NCBI GenBank assembly: GCA_946188165.1
Contig: CAMHTW010000002.1
Location: 62,001 to 126,000, forward strand
Reading direction: 5' to 3'
Source of the DNA: an uncultured Prevotella sp.
Lineage (GTDB): Bacteria; Bacteroidota; Bacteroidia; Bacteroidales; Bacteroidaceae
DNA length: 64,000 nt
The translations under genes were made by a program, and so were the position numbers. Positions 52,361 to 63,643 of the stretch are shown here, in pieces. The number at the start of each line of letters is the position of its first letter. The first letter of the stretch is position 1. The notes below the pieces were generated by a model. It saw nothing but the letters and a program-made list of their open reading frames with translations, did no database searches and was not told the origin of the DNA.

Positions 52361-55300
52361 TTAGAAATTCAAGTTCAAACCAAAGATTACAGAGATGGGG
52401 CGAGGATACATGTTGCTGTCGAAACCGTTGGCTACCTCAGGATCCAAACCCTTATACTTCGTAATAGTAAACACGTTGTTCACAGTTGCATATACACGTC
52501 CGCCCAGCGCATTGAACAGATTAGAGAAACTGTAACCAAGCGTTATGTTGTCACACTTCAGGAAAGAAGCGTTGTGAACATAGTAGTCAGAGAGTTGAGA
52601 GGTAATCTGGTAAGTCTGCCAGTTGCGATCAACAGCCTCGTACGAATAGTTGTTCATATAGAGCAGTGAGCTCTTCCATACCTCAGTCGGATTGACATTG
52701 GCCATGCCTTGCTCATTGTTGTTATATACATAATTGTCGAAGCTGGCGCGGAACGACATACCCAAATCCCAATTCTTATACTCAACACGTGTTGAGAGGC
52801 CCATAGTTACAGGAGCTGCCGGGCTCTTGTAGAAATACTTGTCAGCCTGAGTAATCTGGCCGTCTCCATTACGGTCAACCACCACATTCTCCAGCGGTTT
52901 TCCGTTCTGGTCGTATGCCTGCTGGAACACATAGAATGAATTGATGGGGTGACCAACCTGCTGATACTCCAGATAACGGTCGGTACCAATCTTGATGCCC
53001 GTATTGGGAACAGGCGAACCGTCCTCAGAAACACCACTCAGGTCAGTGATTTCATTCTTATTATAGGTAATGTTGTAATCAAGTACCCAATACCAATCTT
53101 TGGTCTGGACAGCCTTCCAACTGATGCTTGCCTCAATACCCTTGTTCTCCAGTTCACCAATGTTCTGCCAAGCTTGGTTACGGAAGGCAGACAGTGCTTT
53201 TGTGGGAGCATAGTTTAACAAGTCGGTGGTCTTGCGATAATAGTAGTCGATAGATCCGGACAGGCGCTGATTCATGATACCCCAGTCAAATCCAATGTTG
53301 GTCGTGGTAGTAGTCTCCCATTTCAGATTTGGCGTGTAGTTGTCCGGGCGATAGAGTACGCCATCGCCAGTAACGGGATAGAAGCCGTTGGTACCCGTAT
53401 TCTTAGAATAGGTTGGAATCCAGCTGTAGTCAGGCACGGCACCAGCCTGCTGGCCAGTCTTACCCCAGCCAAGACGGAGTTTCAGATCAGAGAACACCTT
53501 AGAATCTCTAAGGAACCCTTCCTCGTTGATTTTCCATGCGAAAGCAAAAGAGGGGAATGTAGCCCAGTGCTCCTTGAAACGGCTCGAACCATCACGGCGT
53601 ACAGTAGCGGTCAGATAGTAACGGTCAAGCAGGGTGTAGTTGGCACGTCCGAAGAATGACACCAGATAGCTGTCGGTACGGAAGTGGTAGGGCGTGTGGG
53701 GACGCTCATTGACAGTAGGATCCGTTGTGGGATCTTTCCATTTGGGACTCGTTGAAGGATAATAGCCAATATAGTCGTTCTTGACATCCCTCCAAAAATG
53801 CTGCCACTCATAACCGGCCATCACGTCAACATGGTGAATCTTAGCAAAATCCTTGAAATACTGAGCGTATGCTGAGAACTGCAGATTACGCTTCAAGATT
53901 TTCTCATCACCAAAGCTTCCATAATAAATGGAACCTGTGTACCAAGGCTGATTATTCGTATATTGTTTACCTTCAGAAACATCAGCACCCATAGTAACGT
54001 GGAGACGCAAATCTTCAAAGCCGTGAATCTTATAGTCAATATCGGCACTTCCTACGAACGAACGACTCTTGGCGTATTCATCACGTCCATTGAGCAAAGC
54101 CACTGGGTTAGGCATGTTGGCAACACCATTGTAAGTGTATGGCCAAGCAGTGTCACCGTCGTAATTTGCAGCCACAGGCCACTGGAAATAGCCGCCGAAA
54201 TTGCTCAGCGTCTTCTGGAGGTCATTGCCCAACAACTCTTTGTGATATTCAGATGTGAAATTGTTCGGATCCTGCGTGGGGTCGAAGTAAACGGCTGCAC
54301 CAACAGCAGCACCGTCAGCATACTGGGTCTTGGCATACATACCCTTGGCATTCAAGTTCAGGTTCAGGTGGTCATCAAAGAATGAAGGATTGAGGTTCAA
54401 AGCAGCTGTGACACGCTTGAAGTCAGAGGTTTTGATGATACCCTGCTGATCTGTATAACCTACAGAAACACGATAAGGGAGATTCTTGAAGGCTCCAGAC
54501 ACCGTGAGATTGTGGTCATGGCTGAAAGCAGTACGATAGATTTCATCCTGCCAGTCCGTATTTGCTGTACCAAGTGCCTTGTAAGGAATACTTTCCGTTC
54601 CATACATATTCTTAATAAAGGCACGATATTCATCGCCATTCATCACGTCAAGAGACTTCTGACGCATACTGATGGTAGCGCTACCGGCATAAGAGATTGT
54701 GGGCTTAGTGTTCTTACGGCCCTTCTTGGTTGTGATAATGATGACACCATTAGAACCACGGCTACCATAGATAGCAGTAGCAGAAGCATCCTTCAAAACG
54801 TTGAAAGACTCAATGTCCTGCGGATTGATCATAGAAAGGGGGTTGGAAAGACCCTTCACACCTTCGTTATCCATTGCCAGACCATCAATTACAATCAACG
54901 GGTCATTAGAGGCATTCAGTGATGAACCACCACGAATACGAATCTGAGCACCACTACCTGGAGCACCATCGTTACTGATAATGTTGACACCGGCAACCTT
55001 ACCAGCCAACATATCTTGCGGATTGACCACAAGACCCTTGTTCTTACTGTCAGGTTTCAAAGCTGATACCGATCCTGTCAGGTCACTTTTCTTCACCTGA
55101 CCGTAACCGATAACCACCACTTCATTCAGCACAGCATTGTCTTCCTGTAGTACGATTTCTACAGAAGGAGCAGCTTTAACTGTGGCATCTTGATAACCGA
55201 TGTAGCTGACAACGATGTCAGCACCTGCATTAGCCTTCAGCGTGAAGTTACCGTCGAAGTCCGTAATGGTAGCAGTCTGCGTGTTCGCTACACGTACGGT

Positions 55301-55444
55301 GGCACCGATGATAGGTTCACCCTGAGCATCCTTAACATGGCCTTTCACGTCCATTTGCGCGAAGGCTCCTACCGATAGGAACAGTCCTAACATGAGGACC
55401 AGCATCCTAAAAGGCATCTTAATGTTTACCTGCTTCATCTTCAT
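52361..55444 (-). CDS. susC: SusC-like TonB-dependent outer-membrane transporter
   Basis: 1027 aa, full length. Signal peptide about 1-29. CarboxypepD_reg-like domain (about 32-115: VKGHVKDAQGEPIIGATVRV), TonB box region, plug domain (about 125-240: GYGQVKKSDLTGSVSALKPD, RIRGGSSLNASNDPLIVIDG, YGSRGSNGVIIITTKKG), then the 22-stranded barrel to the terminal Phe (IFGLNLNF). Imports starch oligosaccharides with SusD using TonB-ExbBD energy. First gene of the leftward operon; a -7 box and the palindromic operator lie upstream. Confidence 0.94.
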   Translation of the reverse strand: MKMKQVNIKMPFRMLVLMLGLFLSVGAFAQMDVKGHVKDAQGEPIIGATVRVANTQTATITDFDGNFTLKANAGADIVVSYIGYQDATVKAAPSVEIVLQEDNAVLNEVVVIGYGQVKKSDLTGSVSALKPDSKNKGLVVNPQDMLAGKVAGVNIISNDGAPGSGAQIRIRGGSSLNASNDPLIVIDGLAMDNEGVKGLSNPLSMINPQDIESFNVLKDASATAIYGSRGSNGVIIITTKKGRKNTKPTISYAGSATISMRQKSLDVMNGDEYRAFIKNMYGTESIPYKALGTANTDWQDEIYRTAFSHDHNLTVSGAFKNLPYRVSVGYTDQQGIIKTSDFKRVTAALNLNPSFFDDHLNLNLNAKGMYAKTQYADGAAVGAAVYFDPTQDPNNFTSEYHKELLGNDLQKTLSNFGGYFQWPVAANYDGDTAWPYTYNGVANMPNPVALLNGRDEYAKSRSFVGSADIDYKIHGFEDLRLHVTMGADVSEGKQYTNNQPWYTGSIYYGSFGDEKILKRNLQFSAYAQYFKDFAKIHHVDVMAGYEWQHFWRDVKNDYIGYYPSTSPKWKDPTTDPTVNERPHTPYHFRTDSYLVSFFGRANYTLLDRYYLTATVRRDGSSRFKEHWATFPSFAFAWKINEEGFLRDSKVFSDLKLRLGWGKTGQQAGAVPDYSWIPTYSKNTGTNGFYPVTGDGVLYRPDNYTPNLKWETTTTTNIGFDWGIMNQRLSGSIDYYYRKTTDLLNYAPTKALSAFRNQAWQNIGELENKGIEASISWKAVQTKDWYWVLDYNITYNKNEITDLSGVSEDGSPVPNTGIKIGTDRYLEYQQVGHPINSFYVFQQAYDQNGKPLENVVVDRNGDGQITQADKYFYKSPAAPVTMGLSTRVEYKNWDLGMSFRASFDNYVYNNNEQGMANVNPTEVWKSSLLYMNNYSYEAVDRNWQTYQITSQLSDYYVHNASFLKCDNITLGYSFSNLFNALGGRVYATVNNVFTITKYKGLDPEVANGFDSNMYPRPISVIFGLNLNF

Positions 55445-55517
55445 TTTATTAAAGTTACTAGTTATAAAAATTTGGTCTTAAGTATATTCGAATTAACGAA
55501 ATGATTTAAATCTGCTG

Positions 55518-55525
55518 CAAAAGTA
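55518..55525 (-). promoter_or_regulatory. -7 box of the susCDEF operon
   Basis: Leftward TACTTTTG, matching TAnnTTTG, 73 bp before the susC start. No clear TTTG 19-21 bp upstream, which would fit a promoter that needs an activator. Confidence 0.6.
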
Positions 55526-55577
55526 AAGATTATTTCGTTACGTTATACTTTTTTAGGGTATAAAACGTTATATAGTT

Positions 55578-55595
55578 AATGCAAACGTTTGCATT
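55578..55595. promoter_or_regulatory. palindromic LacI-family operator
   Basis: AATGCAAACGTTTGCATT, perfect 18-bp palindrome with a central CG, the form bound by LacI-family regulators. It lies 52 bp upstream of the susC -7 box and 80 bp before the lacI start, so one site could control both directions. Confidence 0.75.
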
Positions 55596-55647
55596 GTGTT
55601 TTATTAACAAATAAGGTATTAAAAGAACAGCATGACAAACTTTTCCA

Positions 55648-55655
55648 TAACTTTG
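55648..55655 (+). promoter_or_regulatory. -7 box of the LacI-family regulator gene
   Basis: TAACTTTG, exact match to TAnnTTTG, 20 bp before the start codon. Confidence 0.6.
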
Positions 55656-55675
55656 CATGCATAACTAACAACTGA

Positions 55676-56701
55676 ATGAAAGAAACAGCCCCATTAACGA
55701 TGAAGGACATTGCCCGCGAGCTTGGTATCTCCGTGGCAACCGTGTCGCGAGCCCTGAAGGACTCACCTCGCATCTCGGCAGAACGTCGGGCTGCCATTCA
55801 GCAGTATGCTCGTGAACACAATTTCACTCCAAACGTGATAGCTGAGTCGCTACGTCATTCCAGGATTAAGCCGCAAAAGGTGATTGGCGTCATCATCCCT
55901 GAATTCACCCATTTTTACTTCTCGTCAGTACTGGCTGGCATCGAGGAAGAAGCATCGGCACACGGCTATCGCATCATGGTAGCGCAGAGCAACGAGCAGT
56001 ATGAGCGTGAGGTCAGGATCTGCCAGTCGTTCTACGAGAACAAGGTATGCGGCATCATCGTCAGTCAGGCCAAGGACACGCATCAGTATGATCATTTCCA
56101 GCGAATGATGGATGCAGGTCTGCCTCTTGTATTCTATGATAGAATATGTACGGGCGTGAATGCAAGCCGTGTGGTGGTTGATGACTATATGGGAGCTTAT
56201 AATGCTGTGACTTACCTGATAGAGACAGGATGCCGCAATATTGCCTTCTATGGTGCAGCCATGAATCTGGAGATATCGAAGAACCGCTTTAACGGTTACA
56301 AGGATGCACTGCTGAAACACGGACTGACTTACGATGAAGGACTGACCTATATCTGTGACAATCGTGCCGATGCAGAAGCCATTACCCCGGAGATTCTGAA
56401 AAGTGAGCCAAGACCTGACGGATTCTTTGCCGTCAACGACGACACGGCCATCGGTATTCTCTATACGGCCAAACGTATGGGATTCAACGTTCCTAACGAC
56501 ATCAGCATCTGCGGATTCACCAACGGACAACGGGCTGTAGCCTGCGACCCGATGCTGACTACCGTAGAACAGCGTGGCATGAAGGTGGGCGAAGAGGCTG
56601 TCGATATCTTAATAAACCAAGTAGAGGGTATTATTCCCCGAGACAAGCCTCAGCGTCGCGTCGTCCGTACCAGACTTGTTATTCGCGGTACTACAAAATA
56701 A
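55676..56701 (+). CDS. LacI-family transcriptional regulator of the starch locus
   Basis: 341 aa, full length. N-terminal HTH (MKDIARELGISVATVSRALK, hinge helix NVIAESLRHSR at about 53-63) and a periplasmic-binding-protein-like sensor domain (VIGVIIPEFTHFYFSSVLAG, FYDRICTGVNASRVVVDDYM, DGFFAVNDDTAIGILYTAKR). Probably binds maltose or a malto-oligosaccharide and controls both susCDEF and the rightward genes through the palindrome at 55578. Differs from the B. thetaiotaomicron sus locus, which uses SusR. Followed by the GxxExxY gene after 35 bp. Confidence 0.9.
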   Translation: MKETAPLTMKDIARELGISVATVSRALKDSPRISAERRAAIQQYAREHNFTPNVIAESLRHSRIKPQKVIGVIIPEFTHFYFSSVLAGIEEEASAHGYRIMVAQSNEQYEREVRICQSFYENKVCGIIVSQAKDTHQYDHFQRMMDAGLPLVFYDRICTGVNASRVVVDDYMGAYNAVTYLIETGCRNIAFYGAAMNLEISKNRFNGYKDALLKHGLTYDEGLTYICDNRADAEAITPEILKSEPRPDGFFAVNDDTAIGILYTAKRMGFNVPNDISICGFTNGQRAVACDPMLTTVEQRGMKVGEEAVDILINQVEGIIPRDKPQRRVVRTRLVIRGTTK

Positions 56702-56703
56702 AT

Positions 56704-56731
56704 AAAAGACAACTTGAACAACTAAGACAAC
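56704..56731. repeat. GTTGTC repeat, left arm of the GxxExxY element
   Basis: aaaagacaacttgaacaact then aagacaac, starting two bases after the lacI stop and ending 5 bp before the GxxExxY start. Complement of the right arm at 57189-57215. Confidence 0.85.
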
Positions 56732-56736
56732 TTTCA

Positions 56737-57177
56737 ATGGATGAAATAATTGACACAAAGAAATATAAGGCACATATTTACGATGTGATAGGTGCTATTC
56801 ATGAAGTCCATAAGGAATTAGGCCCTGGACTTAATGAGTACTGTTATCAAGAAGGCATGCAGATGCAGTTGCAAGAGCAGGGCATTCCTTTTAAGCGTGA
56901 ATTATCCTTCCATCCAACTTACCATGGGAAACCCATGGAATCACTTTATAGAGTAGATTTTTTATGTAAAGATGATATTATTGTAGAGTGTAAGTCTGTC
57001 AACGAACTGATAAACAATCATAGGGCTCAATTATTTAATTATATGCGCCTACTAAAGAGTTCATGTGGCATTCTTGTCAATTTTGCGCCTTCATTCGCTA
57101 CGATAGAACGGTATTTCTATAATGATAATGCTAAAGTTATATTCAATGTCGATGGCAAAGTAATACAATTTTTATAA
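56737..57177 (+). CDS. GxxExxY protein (PD-(D/E)XK-like)
   Basis: 146 aa, complete. Matches the GxxExxY family: IYDVIGAIHEVHKELGPGLN, EYCYQEGMQMQLQEQGIPF, and the core YRVDFLCKDDIIVECKSVNE containing the D...ExK arrangement of PD-(D/E)XK nucleases. End: HRAQLFNYMRLLKSSCGILV, SFATIERYFY. Function is unknown; nuclease activity is inferred from the fold. The gene is the only one between lacI and the sugar transporter not related to starch and is bracketed closely by inverted GTTGTC arms, so it looks like an insertion into the sus operon. Confidence 0.88.
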   Translation: MDEIIDTKKYKAHIYDVIGAIHEVHKELGPGLNEYCYQEGMQMQLQEQGIPFKRELSFHPTYHGKPMESLYRVDFLCKDDIIVECKSVNELINNHRAQLFNYMRLLKSSCGILVNFAPSFATIERYFYNDNAKVIFNVDGKVIQFL

Positions 57178-57188
57178 TTATTCTCATA

Positions 57189-57215
57189 GTTGTTTAAGTT
57201 GTCTAAGTTGTCTTT
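57189..57215. repeat. GTTGTC repeat, right arm of the GxxExxY element
   Basis: gttgtttaagttgtctaagt then tgtcttt, 12 bp after the GxxExxY stop and 15 bp before the transporter gene. Confidence 0.85.
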
Positions 57216-57229
57216 AATTAAAATATTAT

Positions 57230-58558
57230 ATGATGAAACAAAAACCGAATTTACCTTTTTGGAATCTCTGGAACCTGAGTTTCGGATTCTTTGGCGTACA
57301 GATTGCCTATGCCCTGCAGTCGGCTAACATCTCGCGTATCTTTGCGACACTGGGTGCCGACCCGCATAGCCTAAGCTATTTCTGGATATTGCCACCGCTG
57401 ATGGGTATCCTTGTGCAACCGATTGTCGGAACACTGAGTGACAAGACCTGGACACGCTGGGGCCGTCGCATACCTTACCTGTTTGTCGGTGCTGCTGTCG
57501 CCGTATTAGTAATGTGCCTGTTGCCCAACTCCGGTTCGTTCGGACTGACCATTGGTGCAGCCCTTATCTTCGGACTTGTGGCGCTGATGTTCCTCGACAC
57601 GAGTATCAATATGGCTATGCAACCCTTCAAGATGCTGGTTGGCGACATGGTAAACGAGGAGCAGAAAGCTAAAGCATACAGTATCCAGTCGTTCCTCTGC
57701 AATGCCGGTAGTGTAGTGGGCTATGTCTTCCCCTATGTCTTTGCCTTTGTTGGTATCAGCAATGTGGCTGCCAAGGGCGTCATTCCCGATAGCGTCATCT
57801 GGTCGTTCTATATCGGTGCTGCTATTCTGATTGGCTGCGTTATCTATACTACGCTAAAGGTCAAGGAATGGAATCCACAGGAGTATGCAGAATATAATGG
57901 AAGCCTCACTACCGACTCCTCTCCGAAGGGCGAGGGGAGTGAAGACAAATCCGATTGGATTTCATTACTTCGCAAGGCGCCTTCGGCTTTCTGGAAGGTG
58001 GGCTTGGTACAGTTCTTCTGCTGGGTAGCTTTCATGTATATGTGGACATACACTGCCGGCACCATTGCCGACACCGTATGGAACACCACTGATACTGCCA
58101 GCAAGAACTATCAGGACGCTGCCGACTGGGTAGGTATTCTTTTTGCCGTTCAGGCTATCGGTTCGGTGGTATGGGCTGCCGTCCTGACGCAGTTTAAGAA
58201 CGCTAAGTTTGCCTACGCCCTTAGTCTTATCTTAGGTGGTGTAGGCTTTGCGATGGTACCTTTCATCCACGACCAGTATCTGCTCTTCGTACCCTTCATC
58301 CTGATTGGATGTGCTTGGGCTGCCATGCTGGCCATGCCGTTTGCCTTGGTTACCAATGCCCTGCAGGGCTACGGTCATATGGGTGCCTATCTGGGATTAT
58401 TTAATGGCACCATCTGTGTACCGCAGATTATTGCTGCAGCTCTTGGTGGTACCATCCTCACACTGGTTGGTTCTGCACAGAGCACAATGATGCTGGTTGC
58501 CGGTATCAGTCTGCTCATCGGCGCCGCATGCGTGACGATTATAAAGGTAAAAAAGTAA
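57230..58558 (+). CDS. MFS sugar transporter (SLC45-like, maltose/malto-oligosaccharide)
   Basis: 442 aa with about 12 transmembrane helices. Start LPFWNLWNLSFGFFGVQIAY and the GTLSDKTWTRWGRRIPYLF loop are typical of the GPH/SLC45-like transporters in Bacteroidetes sus loci. Moves oligosaccharides from periplasm to cytoplasm, to be used by MalQ. In the central cytoplasmic loop (about residues 222-240) the segment LTTDSSPKGEGSEDK is encoded by a short hairpin repeat (57916-57939); the loop tolerates it. An alternative ATG is the second codon. Confidence 0.85.
   Translation: MMKQKPNLPFWNLWNLSFGFFGVQIAYALQSANISRIFATLGADPHSLSYFWILPPLMGILVQPIVGTLSDKTWTRWGRRIPYLFVGAAVAVLVMCLLPNSGSFGLTIGAALIFGLVALMFLDTSINMAMQPFKMLVGDMVNEEQKAKAYSIQSFLCNAGSVVGYVFPYVFAFVGISNVAAKGVIPDSVIWSFYIGAAILIGCVIYTTLKVKEWNPQEYAEYNGSLTTDSSPKGEGSEDKSDWISLLRKAPSAFWKVGLVQFFCWVAFMYMWTYTAGTIADTVWNTTDTASKNYQDAADWVGILFAVQAIGSVVWAAVLTQFKNAKFAYALSLILGGVGFAMVPFIHDQYLLFVPFILIGCAWAAMLAMPFALVTNALQGYGHMGAYLGLFNGTICVPQIIAAALGGTILTLVGSAQSTMMLVAGISLLIGAACVTIIKVKK
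57916..57939 (+). repeat. short hairpin repeat inside the transporter gene
   Basis: CTCCTCTCC-gaa-GGGCGAGGGGAG, related in form to the CCCCTCCC family but lacking the G-rich tail. In frame, in a hydrophilic loop. Confidence 0.6.
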
Positions 58559-58589
58559 AAAGGTAAAAAAATAAAAACACGATATAACG

Positions 58590-61004
58590 ATGAAAATACT
58601 ATTCAATGTAGAATATCAGACCACCTTTGGTGAAGACCTGGTGTTGAACATCCTTTCTGACGAAGCCTCGAAGACATCAAAGCATAAGATGACCACACTC
58701 GACGGCACGCACTGGTTTGTAGAGTTGACAAAAAATCTGAAGCCCGGCACGTATATCGACTACTATTACAGTCTGATGCGTGGCGATGAAGAGGCACGCC
58801 ATGAATGGCTTGTAGAGCCTCACCGTCTGGAGTTTGCTGCCGAAAAAGGAATACGCTATACGGTGTATGACCATTGGATTGACATTCCAGAGGATGCCTA
58901 TCTATATAGTTCGGCTTTTACCGACTGTGTAATGGCCAATCAGCGTGAGCTTAGTACAACGACAGAGTACCTGCGCACGGTACGACTCAAGGTTCGTGCC
59001 CCCCAGCTTCGTATCGGCGAGCAATTAGGTATTGTAGGGGCTGGCGATGCACTCGGCAACTGGGATGTCAACCAGGCACTGCCCATGTTCGAACATGAAT
59101 ATCACGAATGGGTCATCAGTCTGGATGCTGCATCATTACCCCAGACCTTCGAATTCAAATTCGTGATGCTGGGCATTGATGAGCCTGTATGGGAGGAATG
59201 CGGAAACCGCACTGTATCGCTGACCGAGATAGCCGACAATGAAGTGATTGTCTACGAGCTATCACAAGCCAACTTCCCTCTCTATCCCTGGAAGGGAGCC
59301 GGTACAGTGATTCCTATCTTCTCGCTGCGTAGTGAGGGCTCATTTGGTGTGGGCGATTTCGGTGACCTGAAACTGATGATTGAGTGGGCCGACAAGACCA
59401 ACCAGCGTGTTCTTCAGGTATTGCCCATCAACGACACCAATATGACACACACATGGCAGGACAGCTATCCGTATAACTCGATTAGCATCTATGCCCTGCA
59501 TCCACAATATACCGACCTTAGACAGTTACCAGAAATCAAAGATGAAAAACAGAGAACACACTTCGAAAAGTTGCGTCAAGAGCTGAACGCACTGCCTCAG
59601 ATTGACTATGAACGTATGTTCAGTGCCAAACTGGAGTATTTGCAAGTACTGTTCGCTCAAGAAGGGGCAGCAGTGAAACGTACTGCTGCCTACAAGCAGT
59701 TCTGTAAGGATAACGAGCAGTGGCTGAAGCCTTACGCAGAGTTCTGCTACTATCGTGACCTCTACGGAACAGCAGAGTTCCCAACATGGCCCAAGGCTCT
59801 GCCTAAGCCTGACAAGAAAGTGACCGACTTCTGGTATTACGTACAGTACAATCTTGACCGTCAGATGCATGCCGCCCATAAGTATGCCCGCGAGCATCGT
59901 GTCATCCTGAAGGGCGACATCCCCATCGGTATCAGCCGTGACGGTGTCGAGGCATGGGTAGAACCCAAGTACTTCAACCTGAATGGTCAGGCTGGTGCCC
60001 CACCCGATTCGTTCTCTGCCGACGGTCAGAACTGGGGCTTCCCCACGTACAACTGGGACGAGATGCTGAAAGACGGCTGCCAGTGGTGGGTACGCCGTTT
60101 CCGCAAGATGGCACAGTACTTCGATGCTTACCGTATCGACCATGTGTTAGGCTTCTTCCGTATCTGGGAGATTCCTGTGCCAGAGAAATCTGGTCTGGAA
60201 GGACAGTTTGTACCAGCCTTAGGTCTGAGTCGTGAAGAGATAGAGGGTTATGGCATCTATGGTCACGACGACCTCTTCTTGGTTGACCATAAGCGTAAGG
60301 ACCGCTGGCATCCGCGTATTGCCGTACAGTATCAGGCGCCTTACGAAAAGCTGAACGAGGGTGAGAAGGCTAACTTCAACCGCTTGTATAACGACTACTT
60401 CTATCGTCGCAATAACCAGTTCTGGTATCAGGAGGCTATGAAGAAGCTGCCTCGTCTGACGCAGGCTACCCGCATGCTCTGCTGTGCCGAGGACCTCGGT
60501 ATGGTACCTGACTGTGTGCCCTGGGTCATGAACGAGCTGCGCATCCTGTCACTCGAAATCCAGTCAATGCCTAAGGATGACAAGGTTCGTTTCGGTCATC
60601 TCAGTCGCAATCCTTATCGTTCGGTATGTACCATTTCCACACATGACATGCCTACGCTGCGTCAGTGGTGGGACGAGGATGAGGAACGCACACAGGCCTA
60701 CTACAACACCATGCTCTATCGTGGTGGTGCAGCCCCTCATCCACTCCCCGGTTGGTTGGCTAAGGACATCGTAAGCCGTCATCTCACGTCGCCCTCCATG
60801 CTTTGTCTGCTGTCGCTGCAGGACTGGCTCTCCATCGACGAGCGTCTGCGTCTGCCCGACCAGAATGCCGAGCGTATCAACATCCCCGCTAATCCCCGCC
60901 ATTACTGGCGCTACCGCATGCACCTCACCATCGAGCAACTGCTCAAGGAGGATGACTTCAATGAAACCGTCAAGACATTAATATTGCAGAGTGGCAGAAA
61001 ATAA
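58590..61004 (+). CDS. malQ: 4-alpha-glucanotransferase (GH77) with two CBM20 domains
   Basis: 804 aa. Two N-terminal CBM20-like starch-binding domains (about 1-110 and 130-235: LRIGEQLGIVGAGDALGNWD), then a GH77 amylomaltase domain. Catalytic residues: nucleophile Asp517 (YRIDHVLGFF), acid/base Glu634 (CCAEDLGMVP); conserved GTVIPIFSLRSEGSFGVGDF near 245 and THDMPTLRQWW near 690. No signal peptide: cytoplasmic. Rearranges imported malto-oligosaccharides and frees glucose. Follows the transporter gene at 31 bp. Confidence 0.93.
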   Translation: MKILFNVEYQTTFGEDLVLNILSDEASKTSKHKMTTLDGTHWFVELTKNLKPGTYIDYYYSLMRGDEEARHEWLVEPHRLEFAAEKGIRYTVYDHWIDIPEDAYLYSSAFTDCVMANQRELSTTTEYLRTVRLKVRAPQLRIGEQLGIVGAGDALGNWDVNQALPMFEHEYHEWVISLDAASLPQTFEFKFVMLGIDEPVWEECGNRTVSLTEIADNEVIVYELSQANFPLYPWKGAGTVIPIFSLRSEGSFGVGDFGDLKLMIEWADKTNQRVLQVLPINDTNMTHTWQDSYPYNSISIYALHPQYTDLRQLPEIKDEKQRTHFEKLRQELNALPQIDYERMFSAKLEYLQVLFAQEGAAVKRTAAYKQFCKDNEQWLKPYAEFCYYRDLYGTAEFPTWPKALPKPDKKVTDFWYYVQYNLDRQMHAAHKYAREHRVILKGDIPIGISRDGVEAWVEPKYFNLNGQAGAPPDSFSADGQNWGFPTYNWDEMLKDGCQWWVRRFRKMAQYFDAYRIDHVLGFFRIWEIPVPEKSGLEGQFVPALGLSREEIEGYGIYGHDDLFLVDHKRKDRWHPRIAVQYQAPYEKLNEGEKANFNRLYNDYFYRRNNQFWYQEAMKKLPRLTQATRMLCCAEDLGMVPDCVPWVMNELRILSLEIQSMPKDDKVRFGHLSRNPYRSVCTISTHDMPTLRQWWDEDEERTQAYYNTMLYRGGAAPHPLPGWLAKDIVSRHLTSPSMLCLLSLQDWLSIDERLRLPDQNAERINIPANPRHYWRYRMHLTIEQLLKEDDFNETVKTLILQSGRK

Positions 61005-63471
<2,467 letters not shown>

Positions 63472-63472
63472 T

Positions 63473-63510
63473 AAAAAATGCTGGACGCGCAAAGCATCCA
63501 GCATTTTTTT
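63473..63510 (+). terminator. terminator after the GH97 gene
   Basis: AATGCTGGA / TCCAGCATT stem with an 11-nt loop followed by TTTTTTT, two bases after the stop codon. Confidence 0.9.
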
Positions 63511-63608
63511 GTTCTTACTTCTACTTGTTATACGACAAGTTCTGGAAAATATCTCGCATTATCCTGAACTTTTTTTCTTTTTGGTTACAAAAGTACAAAA
63601 AAATATTG

Positions 63609-63616
63609 TATCTTTG
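63609..63616 (+). promoter_or_regulatory. -7 box of the GH36-like gene
   Basis: TATCTTTG, 27 bp before the start. A TTTG lies 25 bp upstream of it, a longer gap than usual. Confidence 0.55.
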
Positions 63617-63643
63617 CAAAAGGAACAGAAAACCATCCCATAT

